NCBI GenBank assembly: GCA_900078375.1
Contig: FLQS01000067.1
Span: 111,357 to 175,356 of the forward strand
Direction: 5' to 3'
DNA from: an uncultured Mycobacterium sp.
GTDB lineage: Bacteria > Actinomycetota > Actinomycetes > Mycobacteriales > Mycobacteriaceae
DNA length: 64,000 nucleotides
In this document: positions 32,124-41,530 of the stretch, piece by piece
How the letters are laid out: each line of letters begins with the position of its first letter
How positions within the stretch are numbered: position 1 is the first letter of the stretch
The notes under the pieces: model-generated
Told to the model about the DNA's origin: nothing
The model's database searches: none
What the model saw: the letters and a program-made list of their open reading frames with translations, nothing else
Position numbers and translations under genes: made by a program

Positions 32124-32987
32124 TCAGTCGCCCGGCTCCAGCGCGGCCGTCGCATGCATGGGCGCCGGTGCGCGCTTGGAGCGGCGCAACCGCTTCTCCA
32201 GCTTGGTGGCCGCCACCGAGAGCGCGAAGTTCACGCTGATCATCAACACCGCGATGACGATCAGCGCGGGAACGTAATTGCCGTAGGACGACCCGACGAC
32301 CGTGCCCTGGCGGACCATCTCGACGAAGGTGATCTGATAACCGATCGCGGTGTCCTTGAGTACCACCACCAACTGCGACACCAGCACCGGCAGCATCGAG
32401 GTAACGGCCTGCGGCAACAGGATTGACCGCATCGTCTGACCCCAGGTCAATCCCAGTGCGGAGGCCGCCTCGCCTTGACCTCGGGGCAGCGAGTTCACGC
32501 CGGCGCGGACGATCTCGGCGATCACCGCGCCGTTGTAGAGCGTCAGGCCGGTCACCACACCGGCCAGCGCCAGATACTTAGACGGGAACGTGTCGTACAG
32601 TGCGAACAGGAAGTACGCGAAGATCATCATGATCAGCACGGGCACGGAGCGGAAGAACTCCACGATCACCGCCGACGGCCAGCGGATGAATCCGACGTGC
32701 GAGAGCCGTCCCACCCCCAGGAAGAACCCCAGAATCAAGGCGAGCACGATCGACAGGGCGGCGGCGGTCAGTGTGCCTTCGATACCCGGCAACACGTAGG
32801 TCTTCCAGAGATTGGCGGTCAGGAACGGCTGCCACTTGGCTTCGGTCAGCTGACCCTTGCTGGTCAGCTTGGCGACCACCGCCCAGACCACCAGTGCGGC
32901 AACGACAATCGTGACCGCGCTGATGACGCGGTTGCGGATCCTGGCCCGGGGTCCGGGCGCATCGAACAGAACAGACGCCGTGCTCAT
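32124..32987 (-). CDS. gluD: Glutamate-type ABC transporter permease GluD
   Basis: The 287-residue inner-membrane protein has the polar amino-acid permease pattern, with about five helices and the EAA loop GQGEAASALGLTWGQTMRSILLPQA that contacts the ATPase. The longer cytoplasmic N-terminus and basic C-terminus are typical of GluD as opposed to GluC. Its ATG overlaps the gluC stop (ATGA). It is the last gene of a gluABCD operon for uptake of glutamate or a related acidic amino acid. Confidence 0.9.
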   Translation of the reverse strand: MSTASVLFDAPGPRARIRNRVISAVTIVVAALVVWAVVAKLTSKGQLTEAKWQPFLTANLWKTYVLPGIEGTLTAAALSIVLALILGFFLGVGRLSHVGFIRWPSAVIVEFFRSVPVLIMMIFAYFLFALYDTFPSKYLALAGVVTGLTLYNGAVIAEIVRAGVNSLPRGQGEAASALGLTWGQTMRSILLPQAVTSMLPVLVSQLVVVLKDTAIGYQITFVEMVRQGTVVGSSYGNYVPALIVIAVLMISVNFALSVAATKLEKRLRRSKRAPAPMHATAALEPGD

Positions 32988-33664
32988 CGTGCCACCGCCA
33001 GCCGTTTACCGAGCCAGCCGAAAAGCAAACCCAGCGGCAGGGTGAGGATCACGAAGCCCAGCGCGAAGATGGTCCCCACCGTCACCAGCGCCGCGGTGTT
33101 CTCGGTCATCTCCTTCATCAGCAGCGCCGCCTCGGCCACCCCGATCGCCGAGGCGATCGTGGTGTTCTTGGTCAACGCGATCAGTACCGATCCGAGCGGG
33201 ATGAGCACCGACCGAAAAGCCTGTGGCAACAAGATCACTCGCAGGTTCTGGCTGAAGGTGAAGCCCAGTGAGCGCGCTGCCTCGGCCTGGCCCAGCGGCA
33301 CGGTGTTCACTCCTGAGCGCACCGTCTCGCAGACGAACGACGCGGTGTAGACCGTCAACCCGAGCACCGCCAGCCGAAAGTTACTGTCCTCGATGGACGA
33401 TGCGGACTTCGGGTCCACCAGCGTGATACCCAGCGTCTGCGCCAACCCGAACGAACAGAACAAAATGATCAGCGTCAGTGGGGTATTGCGCACCACGTTG
33501 ACGTACGCGGTGCCCAGCCAGTTGAGCATCGGCACCGGCGCCAGCCGCATCGCGGCCAGCGCCGTGCCGAGGATCAGCGCTCCGATCGCGGAGAACACCG
33601 TGAGCTGAATCGTCGTCCAGAACGCCTCGAAGATCTGGCCGCGAAACTCGCTGAAGACCTCCAC
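32984..33664 (-). CDS. gluC: Glutamate-type ABC transporter permease GluC
   Basis: The 226-residue permease has the family's EAA loop (GQAEAARSLGFTFSQNLRVILLPQA) and five membrane helices, with VVRNTPLTLIILFCSFGLAQ in the second. The GTG at 33664 follows the gluB stop by 12 bases. It pairs with GluD to form the translocation channel. Confidence 0.9.
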   Translation of the reverse strand: MEVFSEFRGQIFEAFWTTIQLTVFSAIGALILGTALAAMRLAPVPMLNWLGTAYVNVVRNTPLTLIILFCSFGLAQTLGITLVDPKSASSIEDSNFRLAVLGLTVYTASFVCETVRSGVNTVPLGQAEAARSLGFTFSQNLRVILLPQAFRSVLIPLGSVLIALTKNTTIASAIGVAEAALLMKEMTENTAALVTVGTIFALGFVILTLPLGLLFGWLGKRLAVAR

Positions 33665-33676
33665 GTCGGTATGGCC

Positions 33677-34498
33677 TCAGCAGCCGTCGAGTCCGGGCGG
33701 CGCGGGGGTCGGGATGCCGGCGGGGCCGAGGTTCTTGTCGAACGCGGCCTTCCAGGAACCGTCGGACTCCATCTTCTTCAGCGCGTCGGTGATCTTGGTG
33801 CACGTCGCGGTGTCACCCTTTTTCAGCCCGATGCCGTAGCGCTCCTCGGAGAACGGCTGGCCGACGATCTTGAACGCACCGGGGGACTGCGCGGCGTACC
33901 CGGCCAGGATCACCTCATCGGTGGTCACCGCGTCGACTGCGCCGTTCTTGAGCGCCTCCACACAGGCCGAATAGGTGTCGTACTGCTGCAGCTGGACACC
34001 GGGGTACTTGTCCTTGATCCGCTGTGCCGGCGTCGACCCGCTGACCGAGCAGAGCTTCTTGTTGTTCTGCAGCGACTCCGCGCCGGTGATGTCGGAGTTG
34101 TCGGCCCGCACCAGCAGGCTCTGCCCGGTCACCAGATACGGTCCGGCGAAGCTGACCTTCTCCTTGCGCGCATCGGTGATCGAGTAGGTCGCGACGATGT
34201 ACTTCACCTGGTCGTTCTGGATCAGGGTCTCGCGCTGCCCGGAAGGCGATTCCTTCCATTCGATCTTGTCCTCGGGGTAACCGAGTTCCTTGGCGACGTA
34301 CTTGGCCACGTCCACGTCGAAACCGCTCATCGTTCCGTCGGGGTTCTTCAACGCCAGACCTGGCTGATCGAACTTCGTTCCGATCACCAGCTTGTCGCTA
34401 CTGCCACCACCACCGCACCCGGTCGCGGTGAACGGCAACGCGACAGCAAGTACGGCGGCGCCGATGACGCGCCAGGAGAGACGGGAAAGAGTAGGCAC
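33677..34498 (-). CDS. gluB: Glutamate-binding lipoprotein GluB
   Basis: The 273-residue protein is a type-3 periplasmic-binding-fold lipoprotein with a signal peptide and lipobox ending at Cys28 (FTATGC). Binding-fold signatures include GFDVDVAKYVAKELGY, the YIVATYSITDARKEKVSFAGPYL segment and LKNGAVDAVTTDEVIL. It delivers substrate to GluCD. The GTG at 34498 is chosen because AAGGA precedes it and the signal peptide starts there; it lies 19 bases after the gluA stop. Confidence 0.9.
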   Translation of the reverse strand: MPTLSRLSWRVIGAAVLAVALPFTATGCGGGGSSDKLVIGTKFDQPGLALKNPDGTMSGFDVDVAKYVAKELGYPEDKIEWKESPSGQRETLIQNDQVKYIVATYSITDARKEKVSFAGPYLVTGQSLLVRADNSDITGAESLQNNKKLCSVSGSTPAQRIKDKYPGVQLQQYDTYSACVEALKNGAVDAVTTDEVILAGYAAQSPGAFKIVGQPFSEERYGIGLKKGDTATCTKITDALKKMESDGSWKAAFDKNLGPAGIPTPAPPGLDGC

Positions 34499-34517
34499 AG
34501 TCGGGGTTCCTTTCGCC

Positions 34518-35270
34518 CTAGTGGTTGAGGATCTTGCCGAGAAAATCTTTGGCGCGCTCCGAGCGCGGATTGTCGAAGAACTCTCCTGGCGGGGCGTCCT
34601 CGACGATCGCGCCGTCCGCCATGAACACCACCCGGTTGGCGGCTTTACGGGCAAAGCCCATCTCGTGGGTGACCACCACCATCGTCATACCTTCGGTCGC
34701 CAGCGAGGTCATGACCGCCAGCACCTCGTTGATCATCTCCGGGTCCAGCGCGCTGGTCGGTTCGTCGAACAACATCACTTTCGGGTTCATCGCCAGTGAC
34801 CGGGCGATGGCGACCCGCTGCTGCTGACCGCCGGACAGCTGCGCGGGATACTTGTCGGCCTGGTTGGCCACACCGACCCGCTCCAGCAACGCCAACGCGT
34901 CGGTACGCGCCTTGTCCTTGGCGACCTTGCGCACCTTCACTGGCCCCAGAGCAACGTTTTCCAGGATCGTCTTGTGCGCAAAAAGGTTGAACGACTGGAA
35001 CACCATGCCCACGTCGGCGCGCAGCTGCGCGAGTTTGCGCCCCTCCGAAGGCAATTGCTCGCCGTCGATGGTGATAGTGCCGGAATCGACGGTCTCCAGG
35101 CGGTTGATGGTGCGGCACAATGTTGATTTGCCCGAACCCGACGGGCCCAGCACGACGACCACCTGGCCGCGGTCGACCTCGAGATCGATGTTCTTGAGCA
35201 CGTGCAGTTCGCCGAAGTGCTTATTGACGCCCTTGACCGAGATCATCGGCTCGTCGCCGCTGCGCCCCAT
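34518..35270 (-). CDS. gluA: Glutamate ABC transporter ATPase GluA
   Basis: The ATPase has Walker A GPSGSGKS, the LSGGQQQR signature, Walker B VMLFDEP and the switch histidine in VVVTHEMGFA. It closely resembles GluA of corynebacteria. The start is open between ATG 35270 (250 residues) and ATG 35246 (242 residues). Corynebacterial GluA begins like the shorter form, but a TANNNT element (TATGGT) eight bases before 35270 supports a leaderless longer form. It is the first gene of gluABCD and is divergent from miaB. Confidence 0.93.
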   Translation of the reverse strand: MGRSGDEPMISVKGVNKHFGELHVLKNIDLEVDRGQVVVVLGPSGSGKSTLCRTINRLETVDSGTITIDGEQLPSEGRKLAQLRADVGMVFQSFNLFAHKTILENVALGPVKVRKVAKDKARTDALALLERVGVANQADKYPAQLSGGQQQRVAIARSLAMNPKVMLFDEPTSALDPEMINEVLAVMTSLATEGMTMVVVTHEMGFARKAANRVVFMADGAIVEDAPPGEFFDNPRSERAKDFLGKILNH

Positions 35271-35278
35271 GCGTTCAG

Positions 35279-35284
35279 ACCATA
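35279..35284 (-). promoter_or_regulatory. Candidate -10 element (TATGGT) of the gluABCD operon
   Basis: On the minus strand TATGGT fits TANNNT and ends eight bases before the ATG at 35270, which suggests little or no 5' leader. Confidence 0.35.
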
Positions 35285-35351
35285 CCCAGGTAACCCCTAG
35301 ATTGCCGAGCGTTGGCCGATCCGCGATTTCTCCAGCGCACCGACCGCTCCG

Positions 35352-35357
35352 TACGAT
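35352..35357 (+). promoter_or_regulatory. -10 element (TACGAT) for leaderless miaB
   Basis: TACGAT fits TANNNT and is followed by six bases and the GTG at 35364, so the message should begin at the start codon. Confidence 0.45.
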
Positions 35358-35363
35358 GGGCGT

Positions 35364-36890
35364 GTGACATCGGTGCTGACCAACGACCACCCGGCGGGCG
35401 AACTGCCTAGCTCGGGGGCTGGGCGCACCTATCAGGTCCGCACCTATGGCTGCCAGATGAATGTCCACGACTCCGAACGGCTGGCCGGACTGCTCGAGGC
35501 CGCCGGATATCACCGGGCGCCCGAGGGTGCTGACGCCGACGTCGTCGTGTTCAACACCTGCGCGGTGCGCGAAAACGCTGACAACAAGCTGTACGGCAAC
35601 ATCAGCCACCTGGCGCCGCGCAAGCAGGCTGACCCGAACATGCAGATCGCGGTCGGCGGCTGCCTGGCGCAGAAAGATCGCGACGGCCTGCTGAAGAAGG
35701 CGCCGTGGGTCGACGTCGTCTTCGGCACCCACAACATCGGCTCACTGCCGGCACTGCTCGAACGGGCACGGCACAACCAGCAGGCCCAGGTCGAGATCGA
35801 AGAGTCGCTGCGGGAGTTCCCCTCGACACTGCCCGCGGCCCGCGAATCAGCCTATGCTGCATGGGTTTCCATCTCGGTGGGCTGCAACAACACGTGCACG
35901 TTCTGCATCGTGCCGTCGCTGCGCGGCAAAGAGGTGGACCGCCGTCCCGGCGATATCCTCGCCGAGGTGCAGTCGCTGGTCGACCAGGGCGTACTGGAGA
36001 TCACCCTGCTGGGCCAGAACGTCAACGCCTACGGCGTCTCGTTTGCCGACCTAGACACCCCGCGTGACCGTGGCGCGTTCGCCGCACTGCTGCGCGACTG
36101 CGGGCGCATCGACGGGCTGGAGCGGGTCCGGTTCACCTCACCGCATCCGGCCGAATTCACCGACGACGTCATCGAGGCCATGGCGCAGACCGCGAATGTC
36201 TGCCCGGCCCTGCACATGCCGCTGCAGTCGGGATCCGACCGGATGCTGCGAGCGATGCGGCGCTCCTATCGCGCCGAGAAATACCTCGGCATCATCGAGC
36301 GCGTCCGTGCAGCGATGCCGCACGCGGCGATCACGACCGACATCATCGTCGGCTTCCCGGGCGAGACCGAGGACGACTTCGCCGCCACCCTGGACGTGGT
36401 GCGACAGGCCCGCTTCTCGGCCGCCTTCACCTTCCAGTATTCGAAGCGGCCCGGCACCCCCGCCGCCGAACTCGACGGTCAGCTGCCCAAAGCCGTTGTG
36501 CAGGAACGCTATCAACGCCTGATCGAGCTGCAGGAGCAGATCTCCTTCGAGGAGAACACCGCCCAGATCGGCGTGCCCGTAGAGCTGCTGGTGGCCACCG
36601 GCGAAGGCCGCAAGGACGCCAGTACCGCCCGGATGAGCGGACGCGCCCGCGACGGCCGCCTGGTGCATTTCACGCCGGGCGAGACCGAGCCACGGCCCGG
36701 TGACATCGTCACCACGACGGTGACCGGCGCGGCGCCGCACCACCTGATCGCCGACGCCCCGCTGAGCAGCCACCGTCGTACCAGGGCCGGTGACGCCCAC
36801 GCCGCAGGCACGCGGCCCCGCACGATCGGGTTGGGGTTGCCGCCGGTGGGCCGGCCCCGCATCGAAGAGACGACGGGATGTTCGCGATGA
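35364..36890 (+). CDS. miaB: tRNA-2-methylthio-N6-dimethylallyladenosine synthase MiaB
   Basis: The 508-residue protein is a radical-SAM methylthiotransferase. The N-terminal UPF0004 domain binds one cluster through C30, C66 and C100. The radical-SAM cluster uses C174, C178 and C181 (CNNTCTFC), and a TRAM RNA-binding domain lies around residues 385-450. It adds a methylthio group to i6A37 of tRNAs, the product of MiaA, whose gene lies 5 kb downstream. The extra C-terminal tail is rich in Arg, Pro and Gly. The next gene overlaps its stop. Confidence 0.95.
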   Translation: MTSVLTNDHPAGELPSSGAGRTYQVRTYGCQMNVHDSERLAGLLEAAGYHRAPEGADADVVVFNTCAVRENADNKLYGNISHLAPRKQADPNMQIAVGGCLAQKDRDGLLKKAPWVDVVFGTHNIGSLPALLERARHNQQAQVEIEESLREFPSTLPAARESAYAAWVSISVGCNNTCTFCIVPSLRGKEVDRRPGDILAEVQSLVDQGVLEITLLGQNVNAYGVSFADLDTPRDRGAFAALLRDCGRIDGLERVRFTSPHPAEFTDDVIEAMAQTANVCPALHMPLQSGSDRMLRAMRRSYRAEKYLGIIERVRAAMPHAAITTDIIVGFPGETEDDFAATLDVVRQARFSAAFTFQYSKRPGTPAAELDGQLPKAVVQERYQRLIELQEQISFEENTAQIGVPVELLVATGEGRKDASTARMSGRARDGRLVHFTPGETEPRPGDIVTTTVTGAAPHHLIADAPLSSHRRTRAGDAHAAGTRPRTIGLGLPPVGRPRIEETTGCSR

Positions 36891-37474
36891 GTGACTTCGA
36901 GGCCTACCGATCCGAGATCGATGCGGCCGAACGCAAGGTCGCCGGCGAGATTGCACCGGGTGCCCGCGCCATGGTCGTGGCCATTCTGGTGTTCGTCCTG
37001 CTGGTGTCGCTGATCCTGCCGCACACCGGCGGCGCACGCGGCGTCGACGTGCTGATGGGGGACAACAAGGCGCTCAGCGTCGGCATCGCCCTGCCGTCCC
37101 GGCTGTTCACCTGGCTGGCCCTGGTGTTCGGCGTCGGGTTTTCGATGCTGGCCCTGCTGACCCGGCGTTGGGTGCTGGCCTGGCTGGCGCTGGCGGGTTC
37201 GGCGCTGGCCAGCGCGGTCGGGCTGCTGGCCGTCTGGTCGCGCCAGACCGCCGCGCACGGACATCCCGGTCCAGGCATCGGTCTGTTGCTGGGCTGGCTC
37301 GCGGTGATCCTGCTGACGTTCCACTGGGCACGGGTCGTGTGGACGCGGACCGCCGTGCAGCTGGCTGCCGAGGAGCAGCGCCGCGCCGCGTCCGCGCAGA
37401 GTCAGGCTCGGACCCTGCTGGAGGATGTGGACCGTCGCGAGGGCAGGCAGCCGCCGCCCGCGCCGGAATCCTAG
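36887..37474 (+). CDS. Conserved transmembrane protein (Rv2732c-like)
   Basis: The 195-residue protein has an N-terminal helix (MSDFEAYRSEIDAAERKVAGEI), four membrane segments between about residues 28 and 150, and a charged C-terminal tail. Function is unknown. It is kept next to miaB across mycobacteria as I recall. The ATG at 36887 forms an ATGA overlap with the miaB stop; an ATG nine bases earlier (36878) is also possible. The stop directly abuts the convergent DUF349 gene. Confidence 0.8.
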   Translation: MSDFEAYRSEIDAAERKVAGEIAPGARAMVVAILVFVLLVSLILPHTGGARGVDVLMGDNKALSVGIALPSRLFTWLALVFGVGFSMLALLTRRWVLAWLALAGSALASAVGLLAVWSRQTAAHGHPGPGIGLLLGWLAVILLTFHWARVVWTRTAVQLAAEEQRRAASAQSQARTLLEDVDRREGRQPPPAPES

Positions 37475-38797
37475 CTAGCGCTTTCCCAGCGACTCGACTG
37501 CCGCGTCGGCCCACTGCCGCCACTGCTCGGCATTGGCCCTGGCTGCTTCGGCATCCTTGGTGCGTCCCGCGGCCTCCGCCTTCTCCGCCTGCCGTTCGTA
37601 CTGTTCGACGCGAGCCTGGAACTGCTCGGCACGGGCCTTGGCCTGGGGATCGATCCGGCCGGAATCGGCCGCGTCGCGCACCTTTTTCTCGACTGCACGC
37701 AACCGGCGCTCGAGGTCGGCGGACCGTTCCCGGGGCACCTTGCCGATCGCGTCCCACTTGTCGGTGATGGTCCGCAGCGCGGAGCGGGCCGCATCCACGT
37801 TGGAGGTGTCGAGCTTCTCGGCCTCGGCCAGCAACGCCTCCTTGGCGGTGGCATTGGCCGCGAACTCGCCGTCGCGCTCGGCGTTCACCGCGTTGCGCGC
37901 GGCGAAGAACGTGTCCTGTGCGGACTTGAACCGATGCCACAGGGTGTCGTCGACGTCCTTGGCCGCCCGCCCGGCTGCCTTCCACTCGGTCAGCAGATCG
38001 CGAAACGCCGTCGCCGTCGCCGACCAGTCCGTGGATCCGGCGAGCTCCTCGGCGCGCACGCAGAGCGCTTCCTTGGCCTGCCTGGCGCCGGCGCGTTCCC
38101 GGTCCAGGTCGGCGAAGTGGGAACCGCGGCGGCGGTTGAACGTCTCGCGGGCCGCCGAATAGCGCTTCCACAACGCGTCGTCGGTCTTGCGGTCCAGGCC
38201 GGTGACGGTGCGCCACTCGTCGAGGATGGCCCTAAGCCGATCTCCGGCGGCCTTCCACTGCGTGGAGCCGTTGGCCAGTTCCTCGGCCTCGATCGCCAGC
38301 GCCTCTTTGCGGGCGGTCTGCTCAGCGCGGTGTTTCTCGCGGCGCGCCCGGTCGGCGGCGGCGGTTTCCTCGGCGTGGTCGCGGATTGCGGCGAGTCGCT
38401 CGGCCAGTGCGTCGAGATCACCGAGAACGCTTGCGGTCGGCAGGGTTTCGGCCAGAGTGGCCGCGGCGGCCTTGATCTTGCGGGCATCACCCGTGCCCGA
38501 AGCCAGCCGGGTCTCCATCAGCGTGATCTCGGTGGCCAGATCCTCGAAGCGTCGGCCGAAGTGGGCGAAGGCGGCCTCGTTGTCGCCGGCCTGCCATGAA
38601 CCGATGGAGCGTTCACCGGCCGACGTGATCAGCCACACCGTGCCATCGTCGTCGACGCGGCCGAATCGGTGCGGGTCGCTGGACGGCGGCACCGCCAGCG
38701 GGGCAGTGGGAGGGTGGGGTTTGGGCACCGGCCGCGGTGGTCCCGGTCGCGGTCCCGGTCTCGGGGGTCCGCCGGCGCTGGGTTCGTCGATGGTCAT
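37475..38797 (-). CDS. DUF349 coiled-coil protein (Rv2731-like)
   Basis: The 440-residue protein opens with a Pro-rich segment, then a short beta-region (FGRVDDDGTVWLITSAGERSIGSW), followed by several DUF349 repeats of about 70 residues. Each repeat contains a W-k-x-h/a-G-x-a pattern (STQWKAAGDRLRAILDEWRTV, TEWKAAGRAAKDVDDTLWHRF, ITDKWDAIGKVPRERSADLE). It is highly charged and helical, cytoplasmic, and without known enzymatic activity. It is transcribed alone, convergent to the preceding membrane gene. Confidence 0.86.
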   Translation of the reverse strand: MTIDEPSAGGPPRPGPRPGPPRPVPKPHPPTAPLAVPPSSDPHRFGRVDDDGTVWLITSAGERSIGSWQAGDNEAAFAHFGRRFEDLATEITLMETRLASGTGDARKIKAAAATLAETLPTASVLGDLDALAERLAAIRDHAEETAAADRARREKHRAEQTARKEALAIEAEELANGSTQWKAAGDRLRAILDEWRTVTGLDRKTDDALWKRYSAARETFNRRRGSHFADLDRERAGARQAKEALCVRAEELAGSTDWSATATAFRDLLTEWKAAGRAAKDVDDTLWHRFKSAQDTFFAARNAVNAERDGEFAANATAKEALLAEAEKLDTSNVDAARSALRTITDKWDAIGKVPRERSADLERRLRAVEKKVRDAADSGRIDPQAKARAEQFQARVEQYERQAEKAEAAGRTKDAEAARANAEQWRQWADAAVESLGKR

Positions 38798-39017
38798 GGA
38801 CTCGCCTCACCTACCCTCCGCGCGGTCACCCGCGCATCTGCCGCGCGACGCGGCGCCACTGGTGCATGGCCGGCGACCCAAGCGCTTGCGGTCGGCCGTC
38901 CTCGTTGGTATTGAACCAGGTCGATGCCACAGATGCGCCCGGGTTGGCTCGTCTGAGGTTGCGGACCGCGCCGGTCGGCGGGCAGGCTGTCGGCTTCGAG
39001 GGCGGAGGAGATCGGTC

Positions 39018-39905
39018 ATGGCAAAGACGGATATCGCAGTCCTGCTTGCATTGTGTGCCGCGTTCTTCATCGCGATCGGTGACGTGATTCAGCAGCGCTC
39101 GACGCACGAAGTCACCGACGAACAGCTGAGTCCGATCGAGTTGTTCACCCGATTGCTGCGTGACAAGACGTGGTGGGTGGGCAGTGTGGCCGGCGGTGCG
39201 GGGTTCGGATTCCAGGCCGCCGCGCTTGGGTTCGGTTCCGTGCTGCTGGTTCAGGCCCTGCTGGTCACCTCGCTGCTGTTCGCCCTGCCCATGAGCGCCT
39301 ACTTCGCGCACCGGCGGATCAGCCGCTCGCAGTGGTTGTGGGCGGTGCTCCTGGCCGCGTCAGTGGCGGTGATCGTGACCGTCGGCAATCCCACCGAGGG
39401 GCATTCCCGGGCCGGCCTCGAACTGTGGATCTGGGTGGCCGCGATCATGGGCCCGGCGATGGCGTTGTGCGTGATCGGGTCCCGCATCTGGTCCGGTAAG
39501 CCCGCCGCCGCGGTGCTGCTGGCGCTGGTCTCCGGTTCACTGTGGGGATTGTTCGCGGTCCTCACCAAGGGCGTCGTCGGCCGCCTGGACCACGGCATCG
39601 AAGCGGTGCTGCGCAGCCCGGAGCTGTACGCGTGGGCGCTGGTGGCGGTGGCCGCCACCATGTGGCAGCAATCGTCGTTCCGCGCGGGGTCGATGGCGGC
39701 GTCGCTGCCGACGATGACGGTCGCCGAACCGATCGTCGGCTCGATCCTGGGCATCTTCGTCCTCGGCGAGACGCTGCGGCCCGGGGACGCCGGCTGGTTC
39801 CTGCTGATCGTCGCGGTCGCGGCGATGGTGTTCGCGACGGCCGCGCTGGCGCGCGGGGAAGTCACCTCGAAGGACGCACCCGCCGCCGAGAGTGTGCCCG
39901 GCTGA
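39018..39905 (+). CDS. DMT-type (EamA-like) multi-pass membrane protein
   Basis: The 295-residue protein has about nine to ten membrane helices in two similar halves. They begin IAVLLALCAAFFIAIGDVIQQRS and end LGIFVLGETLRPGDAGWFLL, which is the drug/metabolite transporter pattern. The paired glycine-rich ends and the E-T-L motif in the last third are typical of EamA domains. The substrate is unknown. The ATG at 39018 has a GGAGGAGA site. About 220 bases separate it from the divergent DUF349 gene, and I see no other gene in that gap. Confidence 0.8.
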   Translation: MAKTDIAVLLALCAAFFIAIGDVIQQRSTHEVTDEQLSPIELFTRLLRDKTWWVGSVAGGAGFGFQAAALGFGSVLLVQALLVTSLLFALPMSAYFAHRRISRSQWLWAVLLAASVAVIVTVGNPTEGHSRAGLELWIWVAAIMGPAMALCVIGSRIWSGKPAAAVLLALVSGSLWGLFAVLTKGVVGRLDHGIEAVLRSPELYAWALVAVAATMWQQSSFRAGSMAASLPTMTVAEPIVGSILGIFVLGETLRPGDAGWFLLIVAVAAMVFATAALARGEVTSKDAPAAESVPG

Positions 39906-39912
39906 CGGCCAC

Positions 39913-39918
39913 TACCGT
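39913..39918 (+). promoter_or_regulatory. Candidate -10 element (TACCGT) for the 39926 gene
   Basis: TACCGT fits TANNNT and lies seven bases before the GTG at 39926. It supports that GTG over the in-frame GTG at 39917. Confidence 0.35.
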
Positions 39919-39925
39919 GTGTGGC

Positions 39926-40612
39926 GTGCTGTCCGCCATCGCCCTGACTCCGTCGGCGCCCGTCCTGGTGCCCGAGCTGGCCGGCGCGGCGGCAGCCGAG
40001 GTGGCCGAATTCCGCGCCGCGGCAGTGGCGGCCGCCGCCGAGCTGCCGGATCGCTGGATCGCCGTCGGCGTCGGCCCGGACGCCCAGGTCATCGGCCCGG
40101 ATACCAGGGGCACGTTCGCCGGTTACGGGGTGGACGTCCCCATCGCGCTGTCCCCGGCCGCAGGCGGAGAAGTGCGTGCGCTGCCGCTGTGCGCGCTGTT
40201 CACCGGGTGGCTGCGCGGCCAGGCCAACCCGTCGGCCCGGGCGGAAGTCCGGGTGTACCGCGCCGACCACGACGCCGACACGGCGGCGGCGTTGGGCCGG
40301 GCCCTACGCGCCGAGATCGACGCCGCCGCCGATCCGATCGGGGTGCTCGTCGTGGCCGACGGCGCCAACACGCTGACACCGCCCGCCCCCGGCGGATACG
40401 ACCCGGACGCCGAACCGGTCCAGGCCGCGCTCGACGATGCGCTGGCCCGCGGTGATACCGCCGCCCTGACCCGGCTGCCCAGCGGCATCGTCGGCCGGGT
40501 CGGCTACCAGGTGCTGGCCGGGCTCACCGAACCCGGGCCGCGGGCGGCCAAGGAGCTGGTGCGGGGCGCGCCGTACGGGGTCGGGTACTTCATTGGTCTC
40601 TGGACGCCATGA
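39926..40612 (+). CDS. Class III extradiol dioxygenase-like fold protein (Rv2728c-like)
   Basis: The 228-residue protein begins MLSAIALTPSAPVLVPELAG and matches Rv2728c by sequence memory and position. The fold resembles LigB-type extradiol dioxygenases or the AmmeMemoRadiSam B relatives. Metal-ligand histidines are not clearly present, so an enzyme activity is doubtful. It overlaps miaA by four bases (ATGA) and probably shares its message with miaA and dapF. Confidence 0.78.
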   Translation: MLSAIALTPSAPVLVPELAGAAAAEVAEFRAAAVAAAAELPDRWIAVGVGPDAQVIGPDTRGTFAGYGVDVPIALSPAAGGEVRALPLCALFTGWLRGQANPSARAEVRVYRADHDADTAAALGRALRAEIDAAADPIGVLVVADGANTLTPPAPGGYDPDAEPVQAALDDALARGDTAALTRLPSGIVGRVGYQVLAGLTEPGPRAAKELVRGAPYGVGYFIGLWTP

Positions 40613-41526
40613 GCCGACCCATCGCGGTCATCGGGCCGACCGGAACCGGCAAGTCGGCGTTGGCCCTGGACGTCGCCGAACGCCTCGGCGGCGAGATCGT
40701 GAACGCCGACGCCATGCAGCTGTACCGCGGCATGGACATCGGCACCGCCAAGCTCACCGTCGCCGAGCGCCGCGGCATCCCGCACCATCAGCTCGACGTG
40801 CTCGACGTCGCCCAGACCGCGACCGTCGCGCGCTACCAGGAGGCCGCCGCCGCCGACGTCGAGGCCATCACCGCCCGCGGTGTGCCGCCGGTCATCGTCG
40901 GTGGCTCGATGCTCTACATCCAGTCCCTGCTCGACGAATGGGCCTTCCCGGCCACCGACCCCGAGGTGCGCGCCCGGTGGGAACAGCAGCTCGCCGAGAT
41001 CGGGGTGGCCGCGCTGCACGCGGAGCTGGGCCGCCGCGACCCGTCCGCGGCGGCGGCGATCCTGGCCACCGACGGCCGGCGGATCGTGCGGGCACTGGAG
41101 GTGGTCGAGCTCACCGGCCAGCCGTTCGCCGCGTCGGCACCCCGCATCGGGTCGCCGCGTTGGGACACGCTGATCATCGGATTGGATTGGCCGACAAGCC
41201 TTCTCGACGAACGCCTGGCGCAGCGCACCGACGCGATGTTCGACGCCGGTCTGGTCGGCGAGGTGCGGGCGCTGCTGGACTGCGGGCTTCGCCAGGGCGT
41301 GACGGCCGCCCGTGCCCTCGGCTACGCCCAGGTGATCGCCGCGCTCGATGCCGGCGGCACCGAGGAGCAGCTGGCGCAGGCCCGCGAGCTCACCTTCATC
41401 GGGACCCGGCGCTACGTGCGACGGCAGCGGTCGTGGTTTCGCCGTGACCATCGCATCCATTGGCTGGACGGTGCGACCGCCGGGCTCGCCGACGAGGTGA
41501 TCACCCGGTGGCGGCACGTATCCTGA
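40609..41526 (+). CDS. miaA: tRNA dimethylallyltransferase MiaA
   Basis: The 305-residue protein has the P-loop GPTGTGKS at residues 9-16, the MQLYRGMDIGTAK substrate segment and the ARALGYAQVI and FIGTRRYVRRQRSWFRRD tRNA-contact region. It puts a dimethylallyl group on A37 of tRNAs, the step before MiaB. The ATG at 40609 overlaps the upstream stop. dapF follows after four bases. Confidence 0.95.
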   Translation: MSRPIAVIGPTGTGKSALALDVAERLGGEIVNADAMQLYRGMDIGTAKLTVAERRGIPHHQLDVLDVAQTATVARYQEAAAADVEAITARGVPPVIVGGSMLYIQSLLDEWAFPATDPEVRARWEQQLAEIGVAALHAELGRRDPSAAAAILATDGRRIVRALEVVELTGQPFAASAPRIGSPRWDTLIIGLDWPTSLLDERLAQRTDAMFDAGLVGEVRALLDCGLRQGVTAARALGYAQVIAALDAGGTEEQLAQARELTFIGTRRYVRRQRSWFRRDHRIHWLDGATAGLADEVITRWRHVS

Positions 41527-41530
41527 TCAG

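Noticed and set aside
38798..39017. Extra small gene between the DUF349 and DMT-type genes
   Set aside because: The plus-strand frame is open but has no ribosome-binding site with a good start other than 39018, and the translated gap shows no conserved look.
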